A DNA stretch of 64,000 nucleotides from contig NZ_KL407337.1 of assembly GCF_000706645.1 (NCBI RefSeq), forward strand, positions 312,320 to 376,319. Reading direction: 5' to 3'. Every line of letters starts with the position of its first letter. The stretch's first letter is position 1. The position numbers were made by a program, and so were the translations under genes. The notes beneath the pieces were generated by a model that saw only the letters and a list, made by a program, of their open reading frames with translations, had not been told where the DNA came from and did no database searches. This document shows positions 1 through 10,342 of this stretch, one piece after another. Origin of the DNA: Bartonella rochalimae ATCC BAA-1498. GTDB lineage: Bacteria; Pseudomonadota; Alphaproteobacteria; Rhizobiales; Rhizobiaceae.

Positions 1-379
1 TAACAAAAGGCTTATCATGAATCTTTTTTTGACAAACTTTGATCAATTCTCCAGAACCACGTAGCATACAAGGAGTGGTACCACAAACCTGAATATGCGC
101 CTTTGTTCCAACTGGTTTTAGTTGAAATTGAGTATAAAAAGTTGCAACCTCTAAAACTCGAATATAAGCCATAGAAAGTATTTCAGCAATATGTTCAATT
201 GCAGCACGCGTTACCCAACCTTCCTGCTCTTGAGCACGCATCAATAAGGGAATAACAGCAGATTGTTCACGCCCTACAGGATATTTCTTTATGGTATTTT
301 GCACCCATACTTGATTCTCTTTTGTAAAAGAAAATTCTGCTGGTTGATGGATAGCATCGGCAAGACGACGTACAGACAT
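1..379 (-). CDS. nuoE: NADH-quinone oxidoreductase subunit E (partial, 3' end outside window)
   Basis: This is the N-terminal 126 codons of the 24-kDa [2Fe-2S] subunit of complex I, part of the NADH dehydrogenase module on the cytoplasmic side. The translation begins [13 protein letters not shown] and continues through YPVGREQSAVIPLL, and carries the family segment CGTTPCMLRGS with two of the cluster cysteines. The ATG shares one base with the nuoD stop (TAATG), so the two are translationally coupled. The gene continues beyond the left edge. Confidence 0.93.
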   Translation of the reverse strand, partial: MSVRRLADAIHQPAEFSFTKENQVWVQNTIKKYPVGREQSAVIPLLMRAQEQEGWVTRAAIEHIAEILSMAYIRVLEVATFYTQFQLKPVGTKAHIQVCGTTPCMLRGSGELIKVCQKKIHDKPFV

Positions 380-1569
380 TAACGATCAATCTCCCCAAAA
401 ACAATATCAATTGAACCCAAAATAGCTGTTGCATCTGCTAGCATATGACCTCGAGTTAGAAAGTCCATAGCTTGAAGATGAGCAAAACCAGGAGCACGTA
501 ATTTAATACGATAAGGCTTATTGGTTCCATCAGAAACTAGATAAACACCAAACTCACCTTTTGGCGCTTCTACAGCGACATAAACTTCACCAGGAGGAGT
601 ATGAAAACCTTCTGTATAAAGTTTAAAATGATGAATCAGCGCTTCCATCGAACTTTTCATTTCACTGCGTTTTGGTGGCACAACCTTACGATCCAAACTT
701 GAAACTGGTCCATTTTTTTCAGAAGAAAGCAAACGGTCCACACATTGCCGCATAATTTTTGTTGATTGCCTCATTTCTTCCATACGAATGAGGTAACGAT
801 CATAACAATCGCTATTTTTACCTACAGGAATATCAAATTCCATTTCATCATAACATTCATAAGGTTGGCTTTTACGCAGATCCCACGGCACACCAGCTCC
901 ACGAATCATCACTCCAGAAAAAGCACGAGCCCAAGCTTCGTTAATATTTACCACACCAATATCTACATTCCGCTGTTTAAAAATTCGATTAGGTGTTATA
1001 AGTGCATCAAGTTTATCAAGAGCAATAAGAAATGGGTCAATAAAATTACCAATATCTTCAATCAAAGTTTCTGGTAAATCCTGATGCACACCACCAGGAC
1101 GGAAATAATTTGCATGAAGACGCGCGCCACATGCACGCTCATAAAAAATCATCAATTTTTCACGCTGTTCAAATCCCCAAAGCGGCGGTGTTAAGGCACC
1201 AACATCCATTGCTTGTGTGGTTACATTAAGCAAATGATTAAGAATACGCCCAATTTCAGAAAATAGAACGCGAATTAACTGTCCTCGTTTAGGAACTTCA
1301 ACACCCAACAATTTTTCAATGGCAAGCACAAAAGCATGCTCTTGATTCATAGGAGCCACATAATCTAAACGATCAAGATAAGGTCCTGCCTGAAGATAAG
1401 TTTTTGTTTCCATTAACTTTTCTGTGCCGCGGTGCAGTAATCCAATATGTGGATCCACACGTTCAACAACTTCACCATCCAATTCTAAAACCATACGCAG
1501 AACACCATGCGCAGCAGGATGTTGTGGACCAAAATTAATATTAAAATTTCGGACATTGACCTCAGCCAC
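379..1569 (-). CDS. nuoD: NADH-quinone oxidoreductase subunit D
   Basis: This 396-residue protein is the 49-kDa subunit of complex I. With NuoB and NuoC it forms the peripheral-arm module that passes electrons to ubiquinone. [13 protein letters not shown] (residues 13-25) and [12 protein letters not shown] (41-52) are the hallmark quinone-site segments, and the protein ends in the conserved GEIDR. The length is normal for a NuoD that is not fused to NuoC. It follows nuoC after an unusually long gap of 203 bp and overlaps nuoE by one base. Confidence 0.97.
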   Translation of the reverse strand: MAEVNVRNFNINFGPQHPAAHGVLRMVLELDGEVVERVDPHIGLLHRGTEKLMETKTYLQAGPYLDRLDYVAPMNQEHAFVLAIEKLLGVEVPKRGQLIRVLFSEIGRILNHLLNVTTQAMDVGALTPPLWGFEQREKLMIFYERACGARLHANYFRPGGVHQDLPETLIEDIGNFIDPFLIALDKLDALITPNRIFKQRNVDIGVVNINEAWARAFSGVMIRGAGVPWDLRKSQPYECYDEMEFDIPVGKNSDCYDRYLIRMEEMRQSTKIMRQCVDRLLSSEKNGPVSSLDRKVVPPKRSEMKSSMEALIHHFKLYTEGFHTPPGEVYVAVEAPKGEFGVYLVSDGTNKPYRIKLRAPGFAHLQAMDFLTRGHMLADATAILGSIDIVFGEIDR

Positions 1570-1772
1570 TATTAACCCCTTACTTCTCTCAATGCATCCT
1601 AAAAACTGAACACAAAGAATGCTATGCTATTATGATGCACGACACAAAATAACTATTTACTGCGAATAAAATTAACTCATATACAATTACAACTTTCTAT
1701 ACACTATTCTTACTAAAAAGGCTTAATTATTTTTAAAAACTTACAATCTTTACCACATCTTCAATTATAGTA

Positions 1773-2381
1773 TTATTTTTCAACATGTGATTTTTTACCA
1801 CATAGCGAAATATGTTCATTACCTTCCCAAGGCGAAAGAAAATCAAAATTACGCATTTCCTGTCGCAAAACAACAGGCTCATAAATAATTCGTTTGACTT
1901 CATTATCATAACGACATTCGACAAACCCTGTTACAGGAAAATCTTTGCGCAAAGGGTGCCCTTCAAATCCATAATCTGTTAAAATACGTCGTAAATCCGG
2001 GTGCCCTGAAAATAAAATGCCATACATATCGTAGGCTTCACGCTCATACCATTCTGCTCCAGGATAAATCGAACAAGCAGAAGCAACAGCAACATTCTCA
2101 TCAGTACGCACTTTTACACGTAAACGTAAATTATGTCGCGGAGATAATAACTGATAAGACACATCAAAACGTTTTTCACGAGAAGGATAATCTACACCAC
2201 TAATATCTGTAATACTAATAAATTGACAACGAGAGTCATCGCGAACAAACATTAAAACATCAGTAATTGCATCAAGACGTGATACAACTGTCAATTCGCC
2301 AAATGCAAGGATACTTTCTTCTATCTTATCCCCCAATTTATCTTTCAAATAGCTAGAAAGCTCGCTTAATGTTTCACTCAT
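1773..2381 (-). CDS. nuoC: NADH-quinone oxidoreductase subunit C
   Basis: This 202-residue protein is the 30-kDa subunit of complex I, in the peripheral connecting module with NuoD and NuoB. Residues 111-150 hold the family signature: [20 protein letters not shown] followed by [19 protein letters not shown]. The gene starts 13 bp after the nuoB stop, so it belongs to the nuoA-B-C-D-E operon. It is a stand-alone NuoC, as in alphaproteobacteria, and not the NuoCD fusion of enterics. Confidence 0.96.
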   Translation of the reverse strand: MSETLSELSSYLKDKLGDKIEESILAFGELTVVSRLDAITDVLMFVRDDSRCQFISITDISGVDYPSREKRFDVSYQLLSPRHNLRLRVKVRTDENVAVASACSIYPGAEWYEREAYDMYGILFSGHPDLRRILTDYGFEGHPLRKDFPVTGFVECRYDNEVKRIIYEPVVLRQEMRNFDFLSPWEGNEHISLCGKKSHVEK

Positions 2382-2394
2382 TATTATAAAGTCC

Positions 2395-2976
2395 CTATCG
2401 CTCTATAGACCCAGTACGACGGATTTTTTTCTGCAATAGTAAGATACCGTATAGCAACGCCTCTGCTGTAGGAGGACATCCTGGAATATAAATATCCACT
2501 GGGACAATACGATCACATCCACGCACAACGGAATAAGAATAATGATAATACCCCCCACCATTTGCACAGGAACCCATAGAAATCACATAACGCGGTTCAG
2601 GCATCTGATCGTAAACTTTGCGTAAAGCAGGTGCCATTTTATTTGTTAAAGTACCAGCAACTACCATGACATCTGATTGACGGGGTGAAGCGCGCGGCGC
2701 ATATCCAAAACGTTCATTATCATAATGAGGCATTGAGCATTGTATCATCTCAACAGCACAACAAGCCAAACCAAAGCTCATCCACATCAATGAACCGGTA
2801 CGGGCCCAAGTGATCAAAGCATCTACTGAAGTTACTAAAAAACCCTTGTCCCCTAATTCGGCATTAATATCACTAAAAAACTTATCATTAGAACCTACCA
2901 ACTTACCTGTATTTGGATCAATGATTCCTTTTGCTTTTGGAGCAACAACCGTTGAATTATTAAACGCTAATTCCAT
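2395..2976 (-). CDS. nuoB: NADH-quinone oxidoreductase subunit B
   Basis: This 193-residue protein is the PSST subunit of complex I and carries the terminal [4Fe-4S] cluster N2 that donates electrons to quinone. The four expected ligands are visible: Cys72-Cys73 in [10 protein letters not shown], Cys137 in [11 protein letters not shown] and Cys167 in [10 protein letters not shown]. Its start overlaps the end of nuoA by 10 bp, which indicates translational coupling. Confidence 0.97.
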   Translation of the reverse strand: MELAFNNSTVVAPKAKGIIDPNTGKLVGSNDKFFSDINAELGDKGFLVTSVDALITWARTGSLMWMSFGLACCAVEMIQCSMPHYDNERFGYAPRASPRQSDVMVVAGTLTNKMAPALRKVYDQMPEPRYVISMGSCANGGGYYHYSYSVVRGCDRIVPVDIYIPGCPPTAEALLYGILLLQKKIRRTGSIER

Positions 2977-3332
2977 TCAAGAGCTCCCTTTTTCCATTCA
3001 TATATAAATCCAATCGTCAAGATCGCTAAGAATACAATCATTGACCAAAAACCAAATATACCTATTGAAGAAAACGAAACAGCCCAAGGAAAAAGAAAAG
3101 CAACTTCAAGATCGAAAATAATGAATAAAATTGAAACGAGATAAAATCGAACATCAAACTTCATTCGAGCATCATCAAATGAATTAAATCCACATTCATA
3201 AGCCGATAGTTTTTCAGGATCAGGAGCACGATAAGCCACAATATAAGGTATGATTAAAAGAACTCCAGCAATAATTACTGAAACAATAATGAAAATCAAT
3301 ACCGGTAAATAAGAGTTCAATAAATGGATCAT
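2967..3332 (-). CDS. nuoA: NADH-quinone oxidoreductase subunit A
   Basis: This 121-residue inner-membrane subunit of complex I has three predicted transmembrane helices (about residues 5-35, 60-85 and 90-112). The conserved loop [20 protein letters not shown] lies between helices 1 and 2. It is the first gene of the nuo operon. An AAGGAT ribosome-binding site sits only a few bases before the ATG. The operon promoter must lie in 3333-3626, but I cannot assign it precisely. Confidence 0.96.
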   Translation of the reverse strand: MIHLLNSYLPVLIFIIVSVIIAGVLLIIPYIVAYRAPDPEKLSAYECGFNSFDDARMKFDVRFYLVSILFIIFDLEVAFLFPWAVSFSSIGIFGFWSMIVFLAILTIGFIYEWKKGALEWN

Positions 3333-3626
3333 AATCCTTTTCCGCCTTAATGAGGTTCTGAATTAGCGTAATCATCTAATATTGTCTAGATAAAATTACA
3401 ACACTCATCACGCTAATTCCGCTCGTACAGCTTAAAGGGCATGCCGCGCAGTATTTATTTTATTATAGGTACCGCAGAGAAAAGAAAGACGCAAGCCCTT
3501 ATTCTCATAAAACTATATAAAAAAGGAAAAATTAAACATCAGCTAAAAATTCTATAGGATGCGCTATAATTATTATAACCCACAAAAAACCACATGCTAA
3601 GGAAATTAGGAAATAAAAAATCGAAA

Positions 3627-3703
3627 TGGCGCGAGTGACGGGGCTCGAACCCGCGACCTCCGGCGTGACAGGCCAGCACTCTAACCAACTGAGCTACACC
3701 CGC
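3627..3703 (-). tRNA. tRNA-Asp (GTC)
   Basis: The cloverleaf is complete on the minus strand. The acceptor stem GCGGGTG pairs with CACTCGC, the discriminator is G, and CCA is encoded. The anticodon loop CTGTCAC gives anticodon GTC, and the T-loop GTTCGAGCC is present. The discriminator G matches the aspartate identity element. Confidence 0.96.
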
Positions 3704-3918
3704 GCACTTCTTGGAACCAATTAATATGGTATCAATCGTCGTGTAAGATGTTCATTCGGTTCTGTCAAGAAAAATGAAACATTTAAAAAAAAAAATTAAA
3801 TAAACAATAAAAACTCATCCAATTCTCTAAAAAACATTAATAAATAACATTTTTTATTCTTGCCTTTAATTTTTTTTTTCCTTAATAAAGTGCTCATCCA
3901 ATTGTGAATTATTAAATT

Positions 3919-3994
3919 GGGCGATTAGCTCAGCTGGTAGAGCGCCTCGTTTACACCGAGGATGTCGGGAGTTCGAGTCTCTCATCGCCCACCA
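3919..3994 (+). tRNA. tRNA-Val (TAC)
   Basis: This is a 76-nt cloverleaf. The acceptor GGGCGAT pairs with ATCGCCC, the discriminator is A and CCA is encoded. The D arm is AGCTCAGCTGGTAGAGC. The anticodon stem CCTCG/CGAGG encloses loop TTTACAC, giving anticodon TAC. It is divergent from tRNA-Asp. Confidence 0.96.
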
Positions 3995-4905
3995 TGTTTC
4001 TTATAGACAAATGTAACATACTGATTTTATTTATCTTTTTTAAGGTTAGGGATAAATAAAGGTTAGGGAATAGCACTTTATATTTTCCTTTATACGCATT
4101 AAAAATCAAAACTTGCTTTCAAGGTGATTTTTAGTTTGTGTTAAGTATCAAAAGCATTGAGCTTCTCTTTACGATTCGATTTTTTATGCACTTTTCCACC
4201 TACATATTATGAGCACCTTGTTTGTTATGCTGTAAAGATTTTCCTTACTAAATTTGGGATAATGACCATGAAATCGCTTTTCTCCAAATATATTCAATAC
4301 TAACTAATACAACCAGCTATATTATTGCTCTCTTAATGATAGTCGCTGTTTATTTTTGCCGTTTAGTCTTCTTACCAAAACGAAGAGCCCTTACTCAGGC
4401 TACAAAAAAGCTTCTAAAACCACTATCACCACCACAAAATATTTCTTTCCTCAACAAGATCACAAACATTGCTCTTGCAAGCGTTTAGCAATAGGCACTA
4501 ACCGCATAAGGACTAAGGACATAAACACCTTTTCTAATACTAACCATACTCTTTCCAAGAAACTTTTTCTTTGTTCTTAAGCGTGCACAACAACCACAAA
4601 AATCACTTTCACAGCCAACTCTACTTTCATGATTATCAATCCCAGTCTTGCCATTGTCTAAAGCCCCATCTCCAGTTCTGTCTTATCAATGATAGCTTCC
4701 ATTGCCATTACTGTTGCTAGTACTAGAAATTAACTGATGGCTTAAGAAAAGTAGCTGCAACAAAAACTGCAAACTTAGATGCAATAGTATTTCAACTCAA
4801 AGAAATTTTTAGCTGCTAACATAGCAGTTCTTTATACAAAGAACGCTGATCGCAAAAAGCTAGTTTATCGAAACAATAAAAAAGCTCAAAAAAGTGATAA
4901 ATAAG
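3995..4905 (+). pseudogene. Decayed coding region, identity unknown
   Basis: About 900 bp lie between tRNA-Val and the suf cluster with no intact gene. Plus-strand fragments still look like protein. One, around 4310-4480, reads TSYIIALLMIVAVYFCRL and continues into a basic stretch before stops near 4485. Another, about 4797-4903, reads AANIAVLYTKNADRKKLVYR and ends in a stop. Upstream of the second, DAIVFQLKE lies in a neighbouring frame, which suggests a frameshift. I cannot name the ancestral gene. A decayed membrane-anchored protein is one possibility. The 10-mer AAGGTTAGGG occurs twice at 4042-4068. Confidence 0.35.
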
Positions 4906-4945
4906 ATAAAACAATAATAAAATCAATATTTTATTATTGTTTTAT
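4906..4945. terminator. Hairpin after sufT, probable terminator
   Basis: A perfect 18-bp inverted repeat (arms 4906-4923 and 4928-4945, loop CAAT) lies directly after the sufT stop codon. The stem is almost entirely A/T. On the plus strand it runs into a T-rich tract, and on the minus strand the trailing U run is poor. It plausibly ends the suf transcript. Confidence 0.55.
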
Positions 4946-4947
4946 TT

Positions 4948-5349
4948 TTAATACCATCCAACAGCAATTTGTGCTTCTTCTGACATACACTCAGGTGTCC
5001 ACGGAGGATCAAATGTCATAATTACTTCAACACTTAAAACACCTTCAACTGCACTTACAGCATTTTCTACCCAACCTGGCATCTCACCTGCGACAGGACA
5101 TCCAGGAGCTGTAAGTGTCATTTCAATTTTTACCGAACGATCATCTTCAATATCAATCCGATAAATCAATCCTAGCTCATAAATATCAGCAGGTATTTCC
5201 GGATCGTAGACTGTTTTAAGAGCAGCAATAATATCGTTTGTCAGACGATTAATCTCAGATTCTGGAATTGCTGATAAACAAGACTCTTGCTTATCACTTT
5301 CTAAACCAACAGGCTCAGCTGAAGAGCATTTTTTAATTAATCTAACCAT
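4948..5349 (-). CDS. sufT: SUF-associated MIP18/DUF59 family protein SufT
   Basis: This 133-residue protein of the MIP18 family (DUF59) is found in SUF clusters and is implicated in Fe-S cluster assembly or maturation. The family core is visible from about residue 38: YDPEIPADIYELGLIY (48-63), then LTAPGCPVAGEMP with the conserved Cys84, then the C-terminal FDPPWTPECMSEEA. The first 35 residues are a non-conserved extension. The gene overlaps the sufS stop by 8 bp and is the last gene of the cluster. Confidence 0.9.
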   Translation of the reverse strand: MVRLIKKCSSAEPVGLESDKQESCLSAIPESEINRLTNDIIAALKTVYDPEIPADIYELGLIYRIDIEDDRSVKIEMTLTAPGCPVAGEMPGWVENAVSAVEGVLSVEVIMTFDPPWTPECMSEEAQIAVGWY

Positions 5350-6586
5350 TAAAAAATATCCTTGCTTTTTCTAATGCTTCAACCAATTGATCGATATCTT
5401 CCCGATTACTATACATTGCTAATGACGCACGACAGATAGATGTTAAACCAAAATGTTGTAATAAAGGCTGTGCACAATGTGTTCCCGCACGTATAGCAAC
5501 TCCCTGTCGATCAACAAACATAGCAACATCATGTGCATGGATATCTTCAAACTCAAAGGATATAATAGCACCTTTATTCAAAGCACGTCCATAAATATGT
5601 AATGACTGAACTGTTTCAAGTCTTTCATGAGCGTAATTTAAAAGCGCCATTTCATGTGTATAAATCGCATTTCTATCCTTTTCTTGTATATAATCAATAG
5701 CTGCCGCTAATCCAATAGCTTCAACTATAGGAGGTGTACCAGCTTCAAAACGATATGGAGGAGAATTATAAGAAACCTTATCAAGTGTCACCTCTTCAAG
5801 CATTTGTCCTCCGCCCTGAAAAGGACGCATTTCTTCCAACCGACACTTTTTACCATAAAGAACACCAATACCTGTAGGACCATAAACTTTATGACCAGTA
5901 AAAACATACCAATCACAATCGAGATCTTGTACATCCACCGTTAAATGTGCCGCTCCTTGAGAACCATCAACCAAAACAGGAATAGCATTTTGATGTGCTA
6001 ACTTAACAATTTCTTTTATAGGAGATATGCTTCCCAATATATTGGACATATGTGTAATAGCAACAAGACGGGTTCTATCACTTAAAGCGTTTTGAAAAGA
6101 TTCAATATGTAAAACACCATCTTTATCAACTGGTACAAAAATAAGTTTCACACCTTTTTGTTCACGAATAAAATGCCAAGGAATAATATTTGAATGATGC
6201 TCCATAATAGTGAGAATAATTTCATCACCTTCTTTTAATTTAGGCATCCCCCAACCATAAGCTACAGTGTTAATAGCTTCTGTTGCACTTTTCGTAAAAA
6301 CAATTTCTTCAACTACTTGAGCGTTTAAAAAAGCCCGAACTGTTTCACGAGCATCTTCATAAAATTGTGTTGCTGTATTTGATAAAAAATGCATTCCTCG
6401 ATGCACATTAGCATAATGATATCGGTAAAAATTATCCATGATATTAAGGACAGATAGCGGCTTTTGAGCAGATGCTCCGCTATCAAGATAAGCTAATCGT
6501 TTACCATAAATACTATTTTGCAAAATAGGAAAATCACGGCGAATTTCTTCTACATTATAATTTAATGTTTTTACCTTATTTTCCAT
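5342..6586 (-). CDS. sufS: Cysteine desulfurase SufS
   Basis: This 414-residue PLP enzyme of the group II (SufS/CsdB) type takes sulfur from L-cysteine for cluster assembly on SufBCD. The PLP lysine is Lys233 in FTGHKVYGPTG, and the persulfide cysteine is Cys371 in RAGTHCAQPLL. The short RAGxHCA loop is typical of SufS and differs from the longer flexible loop of IscS. It starts 9 bp after sufD. It is one of two cysteine desulfurases in the same cluster. Confidence 0.96.
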   Translation of the reverse strand: MENKVKTLNYNVEEIRRDFPILQNSIYGKRLAYLDSGASAQKPLSVLNIMDNFYRYHYANVHRGMHFLSNTATQFYEDARETVRAFLNAQVVEEIVFTKSATEAINTVAYGWGMPKLKEGDEIILTIMEHHSNIIPWHFIREQKGVKLIFVPVDKDGVLHIESFQNALSDRTRLVAITHMSNILGSISPIKEIVKLAHQNAIPVLVDGSQGAAHLTVDVQDLDCDWYVFTGHKVYGPTGIGVLYGKKCRLEEMRPFQGGGQMLEEVTLDKVSYNSPPYRFEAGTPPIVEAIGLAAAIDYIQEKDRNAIYTHEMALLNYAHERLETVQSLHIYGRALNKGAIISFEFEDIHAHDVAMFVDRQGVAIRAGTHCAQPLLQHFGLTSICRASLAMYSNREDIDQLVEALEKARIFFNG

Positions 6587-6595
6587 TTTTTTGCC

Positions 6596-7864
6596 TTAGA
6601 TGTTCGTTACTAACCATTTATTAATGATAGTACTCAAAAGAGTGTGCATGTTATCTTGCTTAATGTCATCAATAAGTTCTGAGATAAACCCTTTTACCAA
6701 AAGTTCGCAGGCAGTTTTAAAAGAGATACCGCGTGCCATTAGATAAAAAAGATGATCATGATTAATTTTAGCAACTGTTGCTCCATGGGCGCAAGCAACA
6801 TCATCTGCAAAAATTTCTAGTTCAGGCTTTACATCAAATTCTGCATCATCTGAAAGAATAAGGCTATTGCAAGCCATACGGGCATCTGTTTTTTGCGCTT
6901 TCTGTGCAACGCGTATTACCCCTTGAAAAGCACCACGTGCTTTATCTGTGATAACATTACGTATAATTTCTTTCGAAATTGATTTTTCTTCAACGTGACG
7001 TACAGTCATCGTAAGATCACTGTGCATTTTTCCAGACAATAAATTTATTGCTCGTAATTGAAAATTAGCCTCTTTTCCCAACAACTCAATATCAATTTCT
7101 TGACGATTAAGTTGACTACCTATATTAATCACATAAAGTGTTAATTCAGCGTTTTCAGCAAGCACAGCACGAAATTGGCTAAATTGTGTAGCACTTTCTC
7201 CCCTATCACGGATAAGAATCCATGTTATATTACTGTTAACAGCAAGATCTAATGAAAAGACTGAACTAACGAAAGTATCTTTATCATTGCCTATCTGGCG
7301 TTCAATAATTACAGCCTGACTATTCTTTCCGACTTTGATGCTTGAAAAAGTATGTGATTGCCCTCCCATTTGAATATTTTGCAATTCAATTGGCACATCC
7401 AATTGAATATTATCAGAAATCTTGAAAAACCACCCATCTGTAACGAAGGCTGTATTTAATTGTCCAATAAAATTTTCATCAGAAATAATTGAATTTAGTT
7501 TAGCACTATTCTTATCTAATGCCGTTACAAGATTCTCTACTTCAACACCCTCTATTTTATTTGAGGTAAGCGCTTTACCATTTTCAATAGAAAAAACAAT
7601 ATTTTCTGGAAGTAATTTATCAATCGTTTGTTCATCATTAAATTCTGAAAACTCACTGACAGATTTTAATAAAACGCGTAAATCAGTATAATGCCAATAT
7701 TCTACTTTGCGCGAAGGAAGACGCGTTTTTTGAAACAATTCAATCGCCTTCTTACGGATAACTTGTACTACTTCATCGCCGGGTAAATGATCAATGCGTT
7801 GATTAAAATTACTGATAATATCTTCTTCAACTGCAATCAATTTTTGTTGTGAGTTTATGCTCAT
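6596..7864 (-). CDS. sufD: Fe-S cluster assembly protein SufD
   Basis: SufD is a scaffold component of the SufBC2D complex. The product is about 422 residues with the beta-helix core and the C-terminal family segment CAHGATVAKINHDHLFYLMARG. I place the start at the ATG at 7864, giving MSINSQQ, because GAGG sits about 9 bases upstream. A TTG codon at 7879 in the same frame would overlap the sufC stop. The protein is less conserved than SufB, as is usual. Confidence 0.94.
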   Translation of the reverse strand: MSINSQQKLIAVEEDIISNFNQRIDHLPGDEVVQVIRKKAIELFQKTRLPSRKVEYWHYTDLRVLLKSVSEFSEFNDEQTIDKLLPENIVFSIENGKALTSNKIEGVEVENLVTALDKNSAKLNSIISDENFIGQLNTAFVTDGWFFKISDNIQLDVPIELQNIQMGGQSHTFSSIKVGKNSQAVIIERQIGNDKDTFVSSVFSLDLAVNSNITWILIRDRGESATQFSQFRAVLAENAELTLYVINIGSQLNRQEIDIELLGKEANFQLRAINLLSGKMHSDLTMTVRHVEEKSISKEIIRNVITDKARGAFQGVIRVAQKAQKTDARMACNSLILSDDAEFDVKPELEIFADDVACAHGATVAKINHDHLFYLMARGISFKTACELLVKGFISELIDDIKQDNMHTLLSTIINKWLVTNI

Positions 7865-7875
7865 ATTCAATAACC

Positions 7876-8631
7876 TCAAGCAGTTTTACTGATAATATCA
7901 GCATACCCATTTTGCTCTAAATACAATGCTAAAGATTTATCGCCACTTTTAATAATACGACCTTTATAAAGAACATGCACTGTATCAGGCGTAATATAAT
8001 CAAGCAGACGTTGATAATGAGTAATAACCAAAAATGAACGTTCTTGATTACGCAATTTGTTAACACCATCTGCAACAATTTTTAAAGCATCAATATCTAA
8101 ACCAGAATCCGTTTCATCTAAAATGCAAAGTTTTGGTTCAAGCAGAGCCATTTGAAGAATTTCAGTACGCTTTTTTTCTCCACCTGAAAAACCAACATTC
8201 AGTGAACGTTTAAGCATAGCCATATCTATTTCAAGTTCAGAAGCGGTTTTCTTAACATACTGAATAAATTCAGAAATTTTAAGTTCTTTGTCACCTCGAG
8301 CTTTACGTTGAGAATTTATTGCAACTTTTAAAAATTCCATTGTTGCAACACCAGGTATTTCCATTGGATATTGAAATGCTAAAAAAATACCGCTTACTGC
8401 ACGCTCTGTTGGACTCATTCCTAAAATTGATTGTCCATTATAAAGAATATCACCTTCTGTTACTTCATAGTCATCACGACCAGAAAGCAAATAAGATAAA
8501 GTAGATTTTCCTGCTCCATTTTGCCCCATAATAGCAGCGACTTCACCATCTTGAATGGTCAAATTTAAACCACAAATGATTTCTGTATTAGTTTCAGAAA
8601 TACGGGCGTGCAAATTTTTTATTTCTAACAT
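7876..8631 (-). CDS. sufC: Fe-S cluster assembly ATPase SufC
   Basis: This 251-residue ABC-type ATPase powers the SufBCD scaffold in the cytoplasm. Walker A is GQNGAGKST at residues 37-45, the ABC signature is FSGGEKKR, and Walker B is LCILDETDSGLD. The FSGGEKKR form and the GIFLAFQYP segment separate SufC from transporter ATPases. It lies 40 bp after sufB. Confidence 0.97.
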   Translation of the reverse strand: MLEIKNLHARISETNTEIICGLNLTIQDGEVAAIMGQNGAGKSTLSYLLSGRDDYEVTEGDILYNGQSILGMSPTERAVSGIFLAFQYPMEIPGVATMEFLKVAINSQRKARGDKELKISEFIQYVKKTASELEIDMAMLKRSLNVGFSGGEKKRTEILQMALLEPKLCILDETDSGLDIDALKIVADGVNKLRNQERSFLVITHYQRLLDYITPDTVHVLYKGRIIKSGDKSLALYLEQNGYADIISKTA

Positions 8632-8671
8632 AGCTTAATCCTGTTTTTGCTGTATTTTATGCAATGCGCAA

Positions 8672-10183
8672 TTAGCCTACGCTGCCTTCTAAACTAATGC
8701 CAATTAGTTTCTGCGCTTCAACAGCAAATTCCATTGGTAATTTTTGAATAACTTCTTTTACAAATCCATTAACGATTAATGCAATTGCTTCTTCCTCAGG
8801 AATCCCCCGTTGCATAACATAAAAAAGTTGATCGTCAGAGATCTTTGATGTCGTTGCCTCATGTTCAAACTGAGCTGTTGCATTTTTTGCTTCAATATAA
8901 GGTACTGTGTGAGCACCGCAATCATTACCAATTAACAAACTATCGCATTGAGTAAAATTACGTGCATTCTTAGCTTTTTTATGTGCAGTAACTTGTCCAC
9001 GATAAGTATTATTCGAAAAACCAGCAGAAATACCCTTTGAGATAATACGACTTGATGTATTTTCTCCTAAATGGATCATTTTTGTACCGGAATCAATTTG
9101 CTGGTGACCATTTGCAACAGCAATAGAATAAAACTCTCCGCGTGAGTTATTACCCCGTAATAAACAAGATGGATATTTCCAAGTAATCGCAGAACCTGTT
9201 TCAATTTGTGTCCACGAAATTTTGGAATTATCTCCTCTACAATCCCCTCGTTTAGTTACAAAATTATAAATTCCTCCCTTTCCTTCCTTATCACCAGGAT
9301 ACCAATTTTGTACTGTTGAATATTTAATTTCTGCATTTTTTAGAGCGATAAGCTCGACAACAGCTGCATGCAACTGATTTTCATCACGCTGGGGCGCAGT
9401 ACACCCTTCCAAATAAGAGACATACGAATCTTCATCTGCAATAATCAATGTTCGCTCAAATTGTCCTGTATTGCGTTCATTAATCCTAAAATAGGTTGAG
9501 AGTTCCATAGGACAACGCACTCCTTTGGGAATATAAACAAATGAGCCATCCGTGAAGACAGCAGCATTTAAGGCAGCGTAATAATTATCACCAGCTGGTA
9601 CAACTGCTCCTAAATATTCCTGAATAAAAGCAGGATGCTCAGTGATAGCCTCTGAAATAGAACAAAAAATGACGCCGGCACGTGCTAATTCTTCTTTAAA
9701 TGTTGTTACAACTGAAACAGAATCAAAAACAGCATCAACAGCTACTTGTCCTGATGCGTAGATATTATCATCAGATGTAGAAAGATCCGCCTGTTTTTTT
9801 ACTCCAGCTAAAATTTCCTGCTCTTTTAAGGGAATACCAAGTTTTTCATAAGTTGCTAATAACTCAGGATCAACCTCATCTAAAGATTTTGGTCCCGTAT
9901 GATTTTTAGGAGCAGCGTAATAATAAAGTTCTTGAAAATTAATTTTTGGATATTTAATTCGTGCCCAACGAGGTACTTCCATTTTAGACCACCGGCGAAA
10001 AGCTTTCAAACGCCATGTCAACATCCATTCAGGTTCACATTTTTTAGCGGAAATAAATCGAATAATATCTTCATTTAGCCCTTTTGGAGCCTTATCTACT
10101 TCAATATTCGTTTCAAAACCATATTTATATTGATCAACGTCTATTTCACTTACCTGGCGTATTGTTTCCTGCACTGCCGGCAT
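8672..10183 (-). CDS. sufB: Fe-S cluster assembly protein SufB
   Basis: This 503-residue scaffold subunit forms SufBC2D with SufC and SufD and is where the nascent cluster is built. Family segments visible include [13 protein letters not shown] near the N terminus, [39 protein letters not shown], and the C-terminal [20 protein letters not shown]. It is the second gene of the cluster, 159 bp after the upstream cysteine desulfurase gene. Confidence 0.97.
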   Translation of the reverse strand: MPAVQETIRQVSEIDVDQYKYGFETNIEVDKAPKGLNEDIIRFISAKKCEPEWMLTWRLKAFRRWSKMEVPRWARIKYPKINFQELYYYAAPKNHTGPKSLDEVDPELLATYEKLGIPLKEQEILAGVKKQADLSTSDDNIYASGQVAVDAVFDSVSVVTTFKEELARAGVIFCSISEAITEHPAFIQEYLGAVVPAGDNYYAALNAAVFTDGSFVYIPKGVRCPMELSTYFRINERNTGQFERTLIIADEDSYVSYLEGCTAPQRDENQLHAAVVELIALKNAEIKYSTVQNWYPGDKEGKGGIYNFVTKRGDCRGDNSKISWTQIETGSAITWKYPSCLLRGNNSRGEFYSIAVANGHQQIDSGTKMIHLGENTSSRIISKGISAGFSNNTYRGQVTAHKKAKNARNFTQCDSLLIGNDCGAHTVPYIEAKNATAQFEHEATTSKISDDQLFYVMQRGIPEEEAIALIVNGFVKEVIQKLPMEFAVEAQKLIGISLEGSVG

Positions 10184-10342
10184 CGGTTTTCTCCATTTTT
10201 TTCGGTGTCAAAAACCGGTGATAAATGATAAATATCTTATTTACTTCACAAAATAAAAATAGGTGACTTTAATATGCAAAATAGGAAAATTCCAATCAAG
10301 CTTACTCCATTTTTTAAGAATAATGCTTAATTTCTTAATTGA

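Noticed and set aside
766-1077. A 103-codon plus-strand frame inside nuoD
   Set aside because: It is antisense to a clearly conserved gene, has no motif, and its composition reflects the opposite strand.
4356-4580. A 74-codon plus-strand frame near tRNA-Val
   Set aside because: It is low-complexity (Lys, Thr, Ser-rich) and crosses the protein-like fragments in another frame, so it is a by-product of decayed DNA.
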